Shown here piece by piece: positions 1-7,737 of a stretch of DNA of 64,000 nucleotides. The notes under the pieces were generated by a model. It ran no database searches. It worked only from the letters and a program-made list of their open reading frames with translations, and was not told the origin of the DNA. Location: positions 372,001-436,000 of the forward strand of contig NZ_JAKZLA010000002.1 of NCBI RefSeq assembly GCF_022808775.1. Reading direction: 5' to 3'. Within the stretch, counting starts at the first letter, position 1. The number at the start of each line of letters is the position of its first letter. A program made the translations under genes and the position numbers. This DNA comes from Geothrix terrae. GTDB lineage: Bacteria > Acidobacteriota > Holophagae > Holophagales > Holophagaceae.

Positions 1-1
1 T

Positions 2-460
2 GAACACGTGGCGAAGGTGCTCGCGGAGCTGCTGGGCGGCTACGCGGGCCCCTTCGTCGGCCCCATCCCCGGCGCCTGGGTCGCGTACGCGGAAGACGCC
101 CACGGCACCGGGGTCGAGGTCTACCCCGAGCGGACCACCCTGGTGCCCGGCGAGGACGAGAGCATGGGCGCCGTCGCGCTGCGTGACGCACCCGCCGCCG
201 TCGCCTTCCATGCTCTGATCTCGGTCAAGGCCGGACGGGTGGACATCGAGCGGATCGGCACCCGCGAGGGCTGGCGGACGCGGCACTTCTGGCGCGGGCC
301 CAATCCGCAGGTCCGGCTCTTCGAGCTCTATGAGTTCTGGGTGGAGAACCGCGTCATGCTCGAACTCGTCACGGAGGACATGGTCGAGGCCTACCGGAAG
401 ATCGCCCAGGGCCCGGCCCAGCGCGACCTGCTCGCCCGCCTGGCCAGCGCCCGGTCCTGA
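2..460 (+). CDS. Hypothetical protein, probably 5'-truncated by the window edge
   Basis: The reading frame is open from the first bases to a TGA at 458-460. A GTG at base 8 is a possible start, but no ribosome binding site is visible, so the true start may lie outside the window. About 150 residues are present. They carry a Gly/Pro-rich N-terminal stretch (GPFVGPIPGAW) and a C-terminal aromatic part (FELYEFWVENRVM) that looks like a packed alpha/beta domain. No signal peptide, membrane helix or familiar catalytic motif is seen and I do not recognise the family. The gene ends 31 bases before the convergent epimerase gene. Confidence 0.6.
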   Translation, partial: EHVAKVLAELLGGYAGPFVGPIPGAWVAYAEDAHGTGVEVYPERTTLVPGEDESMGAVALRDAPAAVAFHALISVKAGRVDIERIGTREGWRTRHFWRGPNPQVRLFELYEFWVENRVMLELVTEDMVEAYRKIAQGPAQRDLLARLASARS

Positions 461-491
461 GGGCCTCTCAGCGCCCGGCTCTGTGGGCGCC

Positions 492-896
492 TCAGCGCCC
501 CTGGCTCAGCTCCATCAGCACGCCGCCGGTCTCCGCGGGGTGGATGAAGGCCACGCGGCAGCCGTGGGCTCCGTTTCTCGGGGCCTGGTCGATCATGCGG
601 ATGCCCTTGGCCAGGAGCTGGGCCACCGCGGCGTCGATGTCATCCACCTCGAAGCAGACGTGGTGGATGCCGGGGCCGCGCTTGGCTAGGAACTTCCCGA
701 CGGGGCCCTCGGGATCGGTGCTCTCCAGGAACTCCAGGGTGCTCTCTCCCACGGGGAAGAAGGCCGTCGTCACTTTCTGCTCGGGCACCGCCTCCGTGTG
801 GTCGGGAGCCATGTCGAAGAGCCGCGCCATGCGGTCCATGGCCTCGTCCAGGCCCGGCGTCGCGATGCCCAGGTGGTTGATGCGCAGCAGTTTCAT
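492..896 (-). CDS. mce: Methylmalonyl-CoA epimerase (VOC superfamily)
   Basis: A protein of 134 residues with the paired beta-alpha-beta modules of a glyoxalase/VOC metalloenzyme. It opens with INHLGIATPGLDEA and has GIHHVCFEVDDIDAA in the second half and a terminal GGVLMELSQ. These match methylmalonyl-CoA epimerase, which interconverts the R and S forms between propionyl-CoA carboxylase and methylmalonyl-CoA mutase. The metal ligands His (INHLG), His (GIHH) and Glu (LMELSQ) are in place. I chose the ATG at 894-896 because AGGGGAG lies 6-7 bases upstream; a longer start at 926 adds only ten polar residues. The mutase is not in this window. Confidence 0.88.
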   Translation of the reverse strand: MKLLRINHLGIATPGLDEAMDRMARLFDMAPDHTEAVPEQKVTTAFFPVGESTLEFLESTDPEGPVGKFLAKRGPGIHHVCFEVDDIDAAVAQLLAKGIRMIDQAPRNGAHGCRVAFIHPAETGGVLMELSQGR

Positions 897-942
897 GCCG
901 GACTCCCCTGCCCCATTCTCCGGCATCCGCGCAGGGAAGGGT

Positions 943-998
943 TAGGGCCTGTTTTCAAAGTGGGGCGTGGCGGCGCCCCACTTTGAAAACAGACCCTA
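943..998. repeat. Long inverted repeat, 25-bp arms
   Basis: Arms 943-967 and 974-998 pair with one mismatch around a 6-base loop; the core of each arm is GTTTTCAAAGTGGGGCG and its complement. The right arm includes the stop codon of the Cache-domain gene. It could terminate that gene on the minus strand, but no T-tract follows, and such long arms resemble the ends of a small transposable element collapsed onto each other. No target-site duplication is obvious. Confidence 0.75.
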
Positions 999-2246
999 GG
1001 CCGGGGGTAGCTTTCCGGCCCTCGGCGGGAAGACCTCCTTCGCGCAGTCGGGACAGATGCCATGGGTGAACTCGGCGTCGGTGTGCTCGTTCAGGTAGGC
1101 CTCGAGCTGGTTCCAGTAGCCCTTGTCATCCCGGATCTTCTTGCAGTGGCTGCAGATGGGGAGCATGCCACCCAGGGTTTTCACTTCGGCGAGGAGGGCC
1201 TCCAGGCGCGCATGGGCGGCCTGCTGGCGGACCCAAACCCGATGCAGCAGCCAGGAGGCCGCCAGGGTCAGGCAGGTGAAGAGGGCCACCTCCAGGACCT
1301 CCTGGGCCAGGTCCTGCCGCCACTCCGCCAGGACATCCTGATCGGCCAGACCCACCACCACGTAGAAGGGCTGCCCCTCGACCCGGCGGATGGCGAAGGT
1401 GCGCCGGACGCGATCGAAGGGTGTGAGGGCTCGGTAGGTGCCAGCGCCCCGGCCGGATCGCGCGAAGGCCTCGAACTCCGGAGAGACGATCCTCTGGCCG
1501 ATGGCGGTGCCGGCGCTGACGGGCTCCGGGTGGCGGGCGATCAGCTCCAGATCCAGGTCCCGGAGGGCCACGGAGCCGCGCTGCCCCACATCCAGGGCCG
1601 AGAAGGCGCGGTTGAACTGGTCCAGCTCGATGACGGCGTGGGCCATGCCGGCGAAGCTGTGGTCCGGGCGCTCGATGCGCCGCGCCAGGACGATCACCCA
1701 GGTGCCCGTGAGCCGCCCCACCAGGGGCTTGGAGATCACCAACCCAGCGTGGGGATCATCCCTGAGGCGGAGGAAGTGGGCCCGGTCCGACAGGTCGACG
1801 GGGGTGGCCATCCCGGCGCCGAGGCCGCGCACGACCACGCCCCGGGCATTGGTCACCCGCAGGGCCTTCACCTCCGGCACCCGCGCCTGCTGGCGGCCGA
1901 TGAAGGCATCCAGGGCCGCGCCGGCCCGGGCGGGATCCGCGAGCGCGCGCTCGGCCTCGTCCTGCACCGCCCGCAGGGCGAGGTCGGCCTTGCCGAAGGT
2001 CCCTCCCACGGAGTCGTCCAGCACCCGGGCCAGGTTCTGGGCCGTGGCCGCAGCCTGGTCCCGGTGGCTCCTCAGGCCCTTGTGGAGAGAGAGCCAGGCC
2101 ATGAGGATGACGAAGAGGTTGAGAATCAGGACGCCCGCCCCCAGCAGGAGCAGGAAGCGCTTGGGCGCGAAGATCTGGGCAGAGGTGGGTCGGGAAGGTT
2201 CCATGGAATCCGCTGGGAGGACGTCCTGCAGAGATCCTAGCGGCAT
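996..2246 (-). CDS. Membrane sensor with periplasmic Cache-type domain and C-terminal CxxC module
   Basis: 416 residues. There is a membrane helix near residues 31-52, a periplasmic region of about 260 residues with features of a double Cache domain (DLSDRAHFLRL, VGLADQDVLAEW), and a second helix near 318-338. A short coiled stretch follows, and then a terminal module of about 45 residues: GMLPICSHCKKIRDD, a GYWNQLE segment and GICPDC. That module, with two CxxC pairs, recurs at the ends of many PAS/Cache sensors and may bind metal. No kinase, GGDEF or methyl-accepting domain is present, so the output is unknown. A later start at 2204 is possible; neither start has a well-spaced ribosome site. 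The gene follows yecH by 15 bases. Confidence 0.8.
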   Translation of the reverse strand: MPLGSLQDVLPADSMEPSRPTSAQIFAPKRFLLLLGAGVLILNLFVILMAWLSLHKGLRSHRDQAAATAQNLARVLDDSVGGTFGKADLALRAVQDEAERALADPARAGAALDAFIGRQQARVPEVKALRVTNARGVVVRGLGAGMATPVDLSDRAHFLRLRDDPHAGLVISKPLVGRLTGTWVIVLARRIERPDHSFAGMAHAVIELDQFNRAFSALDVGQRGSVALRDLDLELIARHPEPVSAGTAIGQRIVSPEFEAFARSGRGAGTYRALTPFDRVRRTFAIRRVEGQPFYVVVGLADQDVLAEWRQDLAQEVLEVALFTCLTLAASWLLHRVWVRQQAAHARLEALLAEVKTLGGMLPICSHCKKIRDDKGYWNQLEAYLNEHTDAEFTHGICPDCAKEVFPPRAGKLPPA

Positions 2247-2261
2247 CCTTCCCCGTCACCT

Positions 2262-2504
2262 TCAGTGCTGGCAGGCCGGGGCCATGCCCAGGGTCACCAT
2301 GCCGTCCGCCACCTGCACCTTGCCCTTGCTGCCCAGGAAGGAGATGACGCCATCGAAGTCGAACTGATCGCCATGGCAGTTGCAGTAGACCGCGGAGGTC
2401 CCGTGGGCGGCGACGGAGGCGGCCCGCAGATCTTCCAGGCGGCAGCTCCCGCCCCGCTCCACCAGCAGGGACAGCAGGTCGTGGCCGTAGAGGGGTTCGG
2501 ACAT
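2262..2504 (-). CDS. yecH: YecH-family metal-binding protein (DUF2492)
   Basis: 80 residues beginning MSEPLYGHDLLSLLVERGG, with YCNCHG in the middle and the terminal PACQH. The GH near the start, the internal CxC and the C-terminal C-x-H agree with the YecH family of small putative metal-binding proteins of unknown physiological role. The ATG at 2502-2504 has GGAG six bases upstream; the open frame runs 23 codons further, but that part is low-complexity. It is followed closely by the Cache sensor gene on the same strand and may be cotranscribed with it. Confidence 0.75.
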   Translation of the reverse strand: MSEPLYGHDLLSLLVERGGSCRLEDLRAASVAAHGTSAVYCNCHGDQFDFDGVISFLGSKGKVQVADGMVTLGMAPACQH

Positions 2505-2569
2505 GGCTGGCTCCAGTTCAGGAGTCGTGGCTCCTGAATCCAGTCTATCGGCACCGGCGGTGACGGGGA

Positions 2570-3583
2570 TCACGCCCCCTGGAGCGCCAGCCCCACCTCC
2601 CGCAACAGGGGCTCGGGGCTGAGGTTGCGCGGCAGGTGCCGGAGCCCTTCCAGGACCGCCTGCTGGGGCGGTCCCAGGTCCCGGTCCCGGGCGGCCAGGG
2701 GCTCCAGGGCTTCGCGCCAGGGTTCCAGCGCTGGAGGCTGGCCGGCGCGGATCCGCGCCAGGTCCGCCAGCAGGCGCAGGAGCAGCTCCAGGGGCTGGCG
2801 CAGCTGCTCGCCCTGGGCCAGGGTGGACTCCCTGTCGGGCAGGAGCGCCCCGCCGACCTCGCTGAAGGGCTGCCCCCCGAGGAGGGCCAGCCAGGCTTCC
2901 ACCTGGGCCTCGGCCCGGCGGAAGGCGGCCTCATCGAGGAAGCGCAGCCCACCCTCTCCCAGGGCCGTCCAGCGGGGCCGGTCCGCCTCGATCCATCCCT
3001 GCTGGAGGGCCACGGCCCAGGCTTCCTCGGGCCCGAGGGGCGCGAAGGGGATGCGTTCGCAGCGGCTGCGGATGGTCTGGAGCAGGGCCTCGGGGCGGTG
3101 GGTCACCAGGATGAAGTGGGTGTCCGCGGGGGGTTCCTCGAGGGTCTTCAGCAGGAGGTTGGCGCTGTTTTCGTGGAGGCGGTGGGCTTCCTCCACCACG
3201 ATCCAGCGGTGGCAGCCCACGGGCGGTGCCAGGGAGGCCCACTCGATGACGCCCCGGCTGAAGCGCGGCTGGTTGTTCGAATCGAGGCCCTCGCGGATCT
3301 GGTCGATGCGGATGACGCCCGCCTTGCCTTCGGGCGAAATGCGCAGGAGGTTCGGAAGCTCGAAGGGCAGGTCCTCGCCCATCACCATGCGGCAGCCCTC
3401 GCACTGCCCGCAGGCGTTGCGGCGGAGGCAGATCTCGCGGCGGGCCAGCTCCAGGGCCACGCGGCGCTTGCCGATGCCTTCCGGCCCCGTGAAGAGGAGC
3501 GAGCCCCGGATCCGCCCGGCCCGGAGGCGATCCAGCAGGCGCTGGCGGATGGCGTGGTGGCCGACGATCTCGGGAGCGAACAT
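2570..3583 (-). CDS. holB: DNA polymerase III delta-prime subunit (clamp loader)
   Basis: 337 residues of the AAA+ clamp-loader type. The Walker A motif is GPEGIGKRR near residue 34, followed by the four-cysteine zinc module CLRRNACGQCEGC. The Walker B/sensor region includes VVEEAHRLHENSANLLLKTLEEPP and the SRC motif (TIRSRCERI). The delta-prime subunit helps load the sliding clamp onto primed DNA. The start at 3581-3583 (MFAPEIVGHHAI) is eight bases after the tmk stop, the common tmk-holB pairing; the open frame upstream of it merely overlaps tmk. Confidence 0.9.
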   Translation of the reverse strand: MFAPEIVGHHAIRQRLLDRLRAGRIRGSLLFTGPEGIGKRRVALELARREICLRRNACGQCEGCRMVMGEDLPFELPNLLRISPEGKAGVIRIDQIREGLDSNNQPRFSRGVIEWASLAPPVGCHRWIVVEEAHRLHENSANLLLKTLEEPPADTHFILVTHRPEALLQTIRSRCERIPFAPLGPEEAWAVALQQGWIEADRPRWTALGEGGLRFLDEAAFRRAEAQVEAWLALLGGQPFSEVGGALLPDRESTLAQGEQLRQPLELLLRLLADLARIRAGQPPALEPWREALEPLAARDRDLGPPQQAVLEGLRHLPRNLSPEPLLREVGLALQGA

Positions 3584-3591
3584 GCGGTTCC

Positions 3592-4257
3592 TCAGTCGAC
3601 CTTGAACCCGGCGCTGCGCAGGAGCGGCGCCACCCGGGCCCAGATGGCGGCCTCCACCTGGTCCACGGGATCCCGCGCGGGCACCACCGCCACGCGGGTG
3701 GGGTGGGTCTGCGCGATGACCAGGAAGCGGTTCCGCACCTTGCGGTGGAATTCCAGGGCCGCTTCGTCGAAGCGGGTTTCCGCGAACTCGGAACCCAGGG
3801 ACAGGTTGCGTACCTCCACACGCTGGAGAGACACCTCGGGATCCATGTCCAGCAACACCGTGAGGTTCGGCCGCAGCCCCCGCAGCACCACCTCGCTGAG
3901 GCGGTCCAGGTTGGCCTCGGACACGCCGCTGGCGCCCTGGTAGGCCCGGCTGGAGTCCTCGAAGCGGTCCACCAGCACCACCTTGCCCTCGGCCAGGGCC
4001 GGCCGGACCACGGCCTCCAGGTGCTGGGCCCGGTCCGCGTAGAAGAGCAGCAGCTCGGCGTCCGCGCACCAGGCCTCGCCGCTGGCGTGGCGCTCCAGCA
4101 GCAGGCGCCGCAGCTCCCGCCCCAGGGCCGTGCCACCCGGTTCCTTGGACACCACCAGGGGGAGGCCAAGGTGCCGCAGCCGCTCGGAGAGCCTCAGCAG
4201 CTGGGTGGATTTCCCTGAACCCTCCACCCCTTCAATGGTGATGAACACGCCCCGCAC
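3592..4257 (-). CDS. tmk: Thymidylate kinase
   Basis: 221 residues. The P-loop EGVEGSGKST sits at residues 9-18, the DR(Y/F) substrate motif appears as VDRFEDSSRAYQG, and KEPGGTALG follows the first helix, all typical of dTMP kinase. It phosphorylates dTMP to dTDP for DNA synthesis. It is upstream of holB in the same transcription unit with an 8-base gap. The gene starts back to back with the zinc-ribbon gene on the other strand, so a divergent promoter should lie in the roughly 98 bases between 4258 and 4355. Confidence 0.93.
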   Translation of the reverse strand: MRGVFITIEGVEGSGKSTQLLRLSERLRHLGLPLVVSKEPGGTALGRELRRLLLERHASGEAWCADAELLLFYADRAQHLEAVVRPALAEGKVVLVDRFEDSSRAYQGASGVSEANLDRLSEVVLRGLRPNLTVLLDMDPEVSLQRVEVRNLSLGSEFAETRFDEAALEFHRKVRNRFLVIAQTHPTRVAVVPARDPVDQVEAAIWARVAPLLRSAGFKVD

Positions 4258-4355
4258 CGGACCTCCGCCCGATGAGGATACCCGGGGGCCGGCCCTTCGC
4301 GGTTTGGCCGCCTTCCGCCGCAGTGCTATCCTGCTCGAAACTCGAGGAGTTCCAG

Positions 4356-5453
4356 GTGGCCGAAGCGATCCATTGCCCCAGCTGCTCCACCCGATACCGC
4401 CTGCGTCCCGAGCGGTTGAGGCCGGCCTACCGCCGGGCCCGCTGCTTCAGCTGCGGCGAGGTGTTCCCCCTGGGCCTCGCGGTGCCGGACCTGGCTCCGC
4501 CCCCGCCGGCCGAGTCGCCGGCGGCCACCGCCTCCTTCGACCTCGCCGACGTGGCCGCCGCCCTGGAGCCGGCTCCCGTCATTGCGTCCTCCCTGACGCT
4601 GGGGGACCTGGAAAGCACCGACGAGGACATCCTGGAGAAGACGCTCTCGGGCCTTTCCACCGAACCTGCTCCCGCCGCGGCCCTGGCGGTTCCCGACGCG
4701 CCTTCCGCGCCCGCCCCAGCTCCAGCCGCCGTCCAGGTGCCGGAAGTCGGGGAGGACACCCTCACGGGAACCTACAGCTCCGCCAAGGACGCCATCAGCA
4801 AGCTGTTCGCCGGCATGCCGGATCTCCCCACGGCCTCCAAGGCGCCGAAGGAACCCGGCGCCATGGACATGGAGGCCACCCTCTCGGCCCTGGAGGCCAC
4901 ACTGGGCAAGACCGCGGCACCCGTGGCGCCTTCCCATCCGGATGGGGACGAACCCACCTCCGCGGGCAGCCTCTCCGACGTGCTCCAGGCCACCTCCACC
5001 ACCACCCTGCGCCTGTCCCAGGAGGATCTCCGGACCGCCCTGGCCGCGGCGAAACCCGAGCCCCCCGCCGAGGCCCGCACCGAGCCCCCCACCGAGGCCC
5101 TGCGACCTTCGGACCTGGCGGTCCCCCTGCCGGAGCCGCCCGCCCCCGCCGCGCCGGCGGCTGAGGAGGCCGGTGCCGAGCGCCTGCGGCTGAAGATCGG
5201 GGAGGAGATTTATCCGGGCCTCACCATGGCCCAGCTGACCGCCTGGATCGAAGAAGGACGCGTGCTGGAGCATCACCTGGTGGCCCGCCAGCACAGCGAG
5301 AACTGGCTGGAGGCCCACAAGGTGCCGGGCCTCCGCCTGGTCTTCGACCGCCTGCGCCGCGAGCGCGAGGGCGCCCCCAGCTTCGACGCCTCGTCCATCC
5401 CCGAGATCGCTCCCAAGAAGAGCCTCTTCGGTGGCCTCTTCGGGAAGAGCTGA
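4356..5453 (+). CDS. Zinc-ribbon protein with Pro/Ala-rich linker and GYF_2-like C-terminus
   Basis: 365 residues starting at a GTG preceded by GAGGAG at six bases. The N-terminus has the MJ0042-type zinc ribbon: CPSCSTRYRL, then RCFSCGEVFPLG. A low-complexity region of about 220 residues rich in Pro, Ala and Glu follows. The C-terminal 90 residues (KIGEEIYPGLTMAQL, TAWIEEGRVLEHHLVARQ) resemble GYF_2/DUF4339-type domains that read a small-residue surface, and the protein ends with KKSLFGGLFGKS. Proteins of this architecture occur in Myxococcota and Acidobacteriota with no settled function. The next gene begins two bases after its stop, so the two are probably an operon. Confidence 0.75.
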   Translation: MAEAIHCPSCSTRYRLRPERLRPAYRRARCFSCGEVFPLGLAVPDLAPPPPAESPAATASFDLADVAAALEPAPVIASSLTLGDLESTDEDILEKTLSGLSTEPAPAAALAVPDAPSAPAPAPAAVQVPEVGEDTLTGTYSSAKDAISKLFAGMPDLPTASKAPKEPGAMDMEATLSALEATLGKTAAPVAPSHPDGDEPTSAGSLSDVLQATSTTTLRLSQEDLRTALAAAKPEPPAEARTEPPTEALRPSDLAVPLPEPPAPAAPAAEEAGAERLRLKIGEEIYPGLTMAQLTAWIEEGRVLEHHLVARQHSENWLEAHKVPGLRLVFDRLRREREGAPSFDASSIPEIAPKKSLFGGLFGKS

Positions 5454-5455
5454 CC

Positions 5456-5956
5456 ATGCAGACCCTCGCCCTCGCCGCCCTCCTCTGTCTGGCCCAGGCG
5501 CCGCCCGCACCGCCGACGGCGGCTCCCGCGCCAGCTCCCACCTCGGCCGCCGCGCCCGTCCCCGATGCCTCGCTCTCCTACTTTTCGGAGTCCTTCCCCT
5601 TCGCCTGGGACCGCGTGATCCCCCTGTCCGTGAACGTGGACGGCCTCAAGGTCAGCAGCATCTTCTTCAACCGGCGCGTGCTGCAGCCCGGTTTCTTCAA
5701 CATCCTCAAGGGGGCCGAGTTCGGCACACGGGCTCAGGTGGAGGTGACCAACACCGCCAAGTACCCCCGCATCCCGGGCTTCGCCGTGGCCGTGCTCGAC
5801 AAAGACGGCAAGCTGCTGGGCGTGGCCTCTGGCGGCACCAAGGTGGGCACCATCAAGCCCGGCGAGACCGAGACCTTCGACCTGAACTTCACCCAGGTGA
5901 AGGAGCGCCTCCCCAAGGGCGACCGCTTCCTGCTGGCCATCGAACTGAGGAATTAA
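5456..5956 (+). CDS. Exported protein, FxLYD-like beta domain
   Basis: 166 residues. Residues 1-15 form a signal peptide (MQTLALAALLCLAQA), followed by a short Pro/Ala linker and a domain of about 115 residues. The latter part (VEVTNTAKYPRIPGFAVAVLD, then GTIKPGETETFDLNF) has the rhythm of FxLYD-type extracellular beta-sandwich proteins. It probably sits in the periplasm. It is translationally close to the zinc-ribbon gene (2-base gap), which suggests a shared envelope role, but no activity can be assigned. About 136 bases without a recognisable gene separate it from the convergent heptose kinase gene. Confidence 0.65.
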   Translation: MQTLALAALLCLAQAPPAPPTAAPAPAPTSAAAPVPDASLSYFSESFPFAWDRVIPLSVNVDGLKVSSIFFNRRVLQPGFFNILKGAEFGTRAQVEVTNTAKYPRIPGFAVAVLDKDGKLLGVASGGTKVGTIKPGETETFDLNFTQVKERLPKGDRFLLAIELRN

Positions 5957-6092
5957 GCCTCGCTCGACCCACCCTGGGAACAAGTCGAGCCCCGGCTTTG
6001 CTGAAGCTCCGCGCGGGGGTGCGGGAGGGTGCGCGCAGCGCGCCCCTAGATCCTCGCAGCGCGTGCGGTGCGAGGAGAACCCCCGCGGAGCA

Positions 6093-7097
6093 TCAATTCG
6101 CTTCCTGCTCGTGGTAGTGGGCGAGCAGCTCGGCGGGCGTGACCGTGGCCGTGCCGACCTTGGCCACCACCAGCCCCGCGGCGGCGTTGGCCAGCATGGC
6201 CGCCTCCCGCCAGTCCGCGCCCGCGGCGATGGCGGCGCTGAAGGCCGCGATGACGGTGTCGCCCGCGCCGCTCACGTCGAAGACCTCCCGGGCCTCGGTG
6301 GGCACCATCCAGGGCGCCCGGTGGTCCCCGTCCGGCGCGAAGAGGGCCATGCCGCGCTCGCTGCGGGTCACCAGCAGGCCCTTCAGGCCCAGCTCGGCCA
6401 CCAGGGACCGGCCCGCCTCCGTCACTTCCGCATCGGACTTCGCGGCGCGGTGCGTGAGCTCCGAGGTCTCCTTCGTGTTGGGGGTCATGAGCGTCGCGCC
6501 CCGGTAGAGGGCCTTGTGGGCGGGCTTGGGATCCACGATCCAGGGCAGTCCCTTGGCCGCGCAGAGCTCCCGCACCGTCTCCATGACCGGTTCGTTCACG
6601 GTGCCCTTGGCGTAGTCCGACACGATGAGGGCCGAGGCCTCGCCCAGGGCCCGCTCCAGGCGGTCCCTGAGGCCCATCAGCACGGCGGCTTCCGGCGGCC
6701 CGGACTCCTCTCGGTCGATGCGGAGCATCTGCTGCTGCTGGCCGATGACGCGGGTCTTGATGATGGTGGGGCGGGAAGGATCCAGCACCAGGCCTGAGAT
6801 GGAGATGTCCAACCGGCCCAGCAAACCCAGCAGGCGGTCGCCGGCGATGTCCTTCTGCAAGGTGCCGATGAGCAGGGGCTCCGCGCCCAGGGCCTTGAGG
6901 TTGGCCGCCACGTTGGCCGCCCCGCCCAGCACCGCCTGTTCCCGCACCACGCGCACGATGGGCACGGGCGCCTCGGGCGAGATGCGGCTCACCTCCCCGA
7001 AGAGGTACTCATCCAGCATCACGTCGCCCAGCACGGCCACCTTGCGGCCATCCACACGCTGGAGCAGGGATTCGGCCTGGGCGCGGTCGAGTCTCAC
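6093..7097 (-). CDS. rfaE1: D-glycero-beta-D-manno-heptose-7-phosphate kinase
   Basis: 334 residues of the PfkB/ribokinase fold. Recognisable parts are VLGDVMLDEYLFGEV near the start, VLGGAANVAANLKALGA (substrate site), TPNTKE and the catalytic anion-hole motif DVSGAGDTVIA. This matches the kinase half of HldE, which phosphorylates heptose-7-phosphate on the route to ADP-heptose for the LPS core. The adenylyltransferase half is absent, so a separate RfaE2 is expected elsewhere. The start is GTG and overlaps the TGA of the Trm112-like gene (GTGA), a sign of translational coupling. Confidence 0.88.
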   Translation of the reverse strand: MRLDRAQAESLLQRVDGRKVAVLGDVMLDEYLFGEVSRISPEAPVPIVRVVREQAVLGGAANVAANLKALGAEPLLIGTLQKDIAGDRLLGLLGRLDISISGLVLDPSRPTIIKTRVIGQQQQMLRIDREESGPPEAAVLMGLRDRLERALGEASALIVSDYAKGTVNEPVMETVRELCAAKGLPWIVDPKPAHKALYRGATLMTPNTKETSELTHRAAKSDAEVTEAGRSLVAELGLKGLLVTRSERGMALFAPDGDHRAPWMVPTEAREVFDVSGAGDTVIAAFSAAIAAGADWREAAMLANAAAGLVVAKVGTATVTPAELLAHYHEQEAN

Positions 7098-7261
7098 AGG
7101 TCCACCTTCTTGGCCTGGTCCACCAGCATCACGGGGATGCCGTCCTCGATGGGATAGAGCAGCCCGCAGTCCTGGCAGTGCAGCCCCTCGGCCTTCTCCA
7201 CGAGGTCGCCGTGGCAGGCCGGGCAGCAGAGGATCTCGAGGAGGCGCGGGTCGAGCGGCAT
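7094..7261 (-). CDS. Trm112-like small zinc-ribbon protein
   Basis: 55 residues beginning MPLDPRLLEILCCPACHGDL, with a second cysteine pair CQDC and the terminal YPIEDGIPVMLVDQ. This is the Trm112/YcaR signature: two CxxC knuckles followed by the LLYPI..GIPVML strand. In bacteria such proteins are often encoded beside lpxK, kdsB or heptose genes and are thought to be small accessory or chaperone-like factors. The frame overlaps the heptose kinase start by four bases. Confidence 0.85.
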   Translation of the reverse strand: MPLDPRLLEILCCPACHGDLVEKAEGLHCQDCGLLYPIEDGIPVMLVDQAKKVDL

Positions 7262-7371
7262 GGATCCAGCTTATCGGAATCCCGGAAGGTGGGAGGCCGC
7301 GGCTCGTCAGGGGGCGTCCGGGCCGGAAACCGGTCCCGGCGCCCCCCTACCACTCACCCTCCTCACATCCT

Positions 7372-7725
7372 TCACGGCCCGATGGCCGCGCCTCCCGACT
7401 CCCCCGTGCGCACCCGGAAGCACTCCTCCAGGTTGAGCACGAAGATCTTCCCGTCCCCCAGATGACTGGGCTCGGACTTCGCGGCGCTCATGATGGCCTC
7501 CACCGCGGGTTTGACGTACTCCTCGTTCACGGCGATCTCCAGCTTCACCTTGGGCAGCAGGCGGATGAGGCCGATCTTGCTGCCCCGGAACTGCTCGGCG
7601 TAGCCCTTCTGAGTGCCGCATCCCCGCACGTCGGACACGGTCATCAGGTAGATCTCCTTGGCCACCAGGGCGGCCTGCACCGCCTCGAACTTGTCGGGGC
7701 GGATGATGGCGACGATCATCTTCAT
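7372..7725 (-). CDS. glnB: PII-family nitrogen regulator lacking the uridylylation tyrosine
   Basis: 117 residues with the PII frame: MKMIVAIIRPDKFEAV, GCGTQKGYAEQF, LLPKVKLEIAV and GDGKIFVLNLEECFRVRTGE. PII trimers sense ATP/ADP and 2-oxoglutarate and control partners such as AmtB. In the T-loop (FRGSKIGLIRLLPK) the position of E. coli Tyr51 is Ile and the loop is one residue longer, so uridylylation at the usual site is not possible. The B-loop also carries an insertion (KSEPSHLGDGK). It lies 12 bases downstream of amtB in the same operon, where a GlnK-like role blocking the channel is likely. Glu63 and the GDGKIF nucleotide site are intact. Confidence 0.9.
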   Translation of the reverse strand: MKMIVAIIRPDKFEAVQAALVAKEIYLMTVSDVRGCGTQKGYAEQFRGSKIGLIRLLPKVKLEIAVNEEYVKPAVEAIMSAAKSEPSHLGDGKIFVLNLEECFRVRTGESGGAAIGP

Positions 7726-7737
7726 GGTCGGATCCTC

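Noticed and set aside
1062-2240. Plus-strand frame of 392 codons
   Set aside because: It mirrors the Cache-domain gene and has no family pattern or ribosome site.
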